Source of the DNA: Clostridium sp. N3C | Lineage (GTDB): Bacteria > Bacillota > Clostridia > Clostridiales > Clostridiaceae | Direction of reading: 5' to 3' | Assembly (NCBI RefSeq): GCF_900095445.1 | Contig: NZ_FMJL01000036.1 | Coordinates: forward strand, 1-37,359 | DNA: 37,359 nt | Translations under genes and position numbers: made by a program | In this document: one piece after another, positions 36,180 to 37,359 of the stretch | Layout of the letters: every line of letters begins with the position of its first letter | How positions within the stretch are numbered: the stretch's first letter is position 1 | Notes under the pieces: model-generated | Seen by the model: the letters and a program-made list of their open reading frames with translations, nothing else | What the model was told of the DNA's origin: nothing | Databases searched by the model: none

Positions 36180-36377
36180 CTATAGTATAGTAATATTCTC
36201 AGCCTGTGGTCCCTTTGGTCCTTCAGCTATATCAAAAGAAACCTTTTGACCTTCTTCTAATGTCTTATAACCTTCTGCATTTATTTGAGAGAAATGTGCG
36301 AAAACATCTTTTCCATCTTCTCCTGTAATAAATCCAAATCCTTTTTGTGCGTTAAACCATTTTACTGTACCAATCAT
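36180..36377 (-). CDS. Cold-shock family protein
   Basis: A 65-residue single-stranded nucleic-acid binding protein of the CspA family with both RNA-binding motifs, KGFGFIT (12-18) and DVFAHF (24-29), and the usual start [15 protein letters not shown]. It is an RNA chaperone in cold or stationary conditions. GGAGG lies 9 bases before the ATG. The 245 gene-free bases upstream probably hold a long leader, usual for csp genes; I could not assign its promoter. Confidence 0.97.
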   Translation of the reverse strand: MIGTVKWFNAQKGFGFITGEDGKDVFAHFSQINAEGYKTLEEGQKVSFDIAEGPKGPQAENITIL

Positions 36378-36622
36378 TAATGTTTACCTCCGAAATTTTA
36401 CTTTCCTTAAATCAGGGTAACATCTCACTAATAAAATTTCGTTATTAACTTACTTCTAAAATAAGTGCAACTAGAAATCTATTTGTGTTTACTACTAATT
36501 TAAGTTCTTATTTAGCTTAACACAGTTTTATATATAAATCAATCCTTTTATTATTTTAAATTTAATTTATTTGTCTAAATAAGAAATTAGATTATATAAG
36601 ATTTCCACATTGCTAGACAAAA

Positions 36623-37327
36623 TTAGAGGATTAAGGCCCTAGAATTTTTCAGAAAAGATCTGATTTCTAGTGCATCAAGAAAAGGTTGTCCAATAAGACA
36701 ATGAGACTGTTTTTTACTTGAATAAGTGTGAAAATCGGAACCTCCAGTATAAAAAGCAAATCTACTTAAAGCTAGTCTAACAAAATATTTTGTATCTTCA
36801 TCCTTATTCCAACAGTACTTAGCCTCTATGCCATCAAAGGGATATTGGATTAAATCCCACAACAATCTATTCTGTATTCTGACAGGATGAGCTAGTACAA
36901 CAGAAGCATCAAAGGCCCTTAAAAAATTAATACCTTCTGAAAGGCTCAAAGGCCCTTGTTGCCTTTCAGTATAAATAATACCCCTTAATATTTTTCTTGC
37001 TTCTTTAAATTTGTGATATCGTATAAATTTAAGGGCGCTCCTAAAGATATCCTTATTAAATAAGTTAGACCTAAAGTATCCTAAAATATGAATACTAACT
37101 CCTTTATACCTAGTAGAAAGTTCAAGGCCAGGTACTACAGAAACATTATAAAGAGAAGCAACCTGAGCCGCTTCATAGATACCATCTACAGTATTGTGAT
37201 CTGTAATAGCAATGGTGTCTAATCCTTGTTTTCTAGCAAATTTCACTATTTCAGCAGGACTCAAATCGCCATCGGAAGCAGTGGAATGGATATGAAAATC
37301 ACCTTTTATGTTTCTTATTATAATCAC
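36623..37327 (-). CDS. PHP-domain phosphoesterase
   Basis: A 234-residue PHP-domain protein. Metal ligands are present: DFHIHSTASDG (His12, His14, Asp19), ITDHNT (Asp43, His44), GLELS, AHPVRI and GGSDFH near the C-terminus. Relatives include histidinol phosphatase-like enzymes and the 3'-5' exonucleases and phosphatases of the YciV/TrpH type. The start is unclear: the GTG at 37327 is part of the ribosome-site-like AAAGGTGA, and the next suitable in-frame codons are ATT or ATA. The gene ends in the window and no partner gene is visible. Confidence 0.85.
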   Translation of the reverse strand: MIIIRNIKGDFHIHSTASDGDLSPAEIVKFARKQGLDTIAITDHNTVDGIYEAAQVASLYNVSVVPGLELSTRYKGVSIHILGYFRSNLFNKDIFRSALKFIRYHKFKEARKILRGIIYTERQQGPLSLSEGINFLRAFDASVVLAHPVRIQNRLLWDLIQYPFDGIEAKYCWNKDEDTKYFVRLALSRFAFYTGGSDFHTYSSKKQSHCLIGQPFLDALEIRSFLKNSRALIL

Positions 37328-37359
37328 CTTTCTAGATTGATTATATCTTTCTTGAATTC

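Overview
The window is low-GC DNA from an endospore-forming, anaerobic Firmicute, most likely Clostridium or a close relative. The evidence is the AT-rich intergenic DNA, strong GGAGG-type ribosome binding sites, sporulation genes (ytrH-ytrI, a Spo0E-like protein, a cysteine-rich SPOCS-like protein), the electron-bifurcating transhydrogenase NfnAB, the ferrous iron system FeoAB, and T-box and c-di-GMP riboswitches. No tRNA, rRNA, CRISPR array or prophage was seen. Most genes are on the minus strand.

Layout. 1-2136: 5' part of a superfamily I helicase that runs off the left edge. 2413-3360: a small coiled-coil protein and an orphan IS607-type serine recombinase. 3521-5074: secreted alpha-amylase. 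5308-6962: TrpB2-type tryptophan synthase beta chain behind a short T-box-like leader. 7086-7879: sporulation pair ytrH-ytrI. 7973-9853: leuA behind a canonical leucine T-box (specifier CUC). 9955-13585: an unknown protein, a small unknown protein, an iron-type alcohol dehydrogenase, a cysteine-rich SPOCS-like protein and a small exported protein. 13677-16369: nfnA-nfnB with a long leader. 16430-18493: chemoreceptor. 18981-20675: oligopeptidase. 20815-24435: feo iron locus (two feoA, feoB, a Cys-rich membrane protein, a Fur-like regulator, a 49-residue protein) with Fur-like boxes. 24595-25478: the most interesting unit, a c-di-GMP-I riboswitch with a terminator/antiterminator in front of a gene joining a Spo0E-like phosphatase domain, a PAS-like domain and the first residues of a GGDEF domain. 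25505-26230: PurO-type IMP cyclohydrolase. 26396-29033: ABC exporter. 29255-31710: L,D-transpeptidase and metallophosphoesterase. 31985-33067: membrane acyltransferase. 33194-34168: a DUF4474-like gene broken by two in-frame TGA codons. 34429-36062: small membrane protein and a DUF1002 protein. 36180-37327: cold-shock protein and PHP-domain phosphoesterase.

How the parts work together. Amino-acid supply (trpB, leuA) is under tRNA-sensing attenuation. Iron uptake is a self-contained, probably Fur-controlled operon. Several genes point to sporulation. The riboswitch-Spo0E unit suggests a direct link between c-di-GMP and phosphorelay control: pairing of the leader predicts that c-di-GMP switches the phosphatase gene off.
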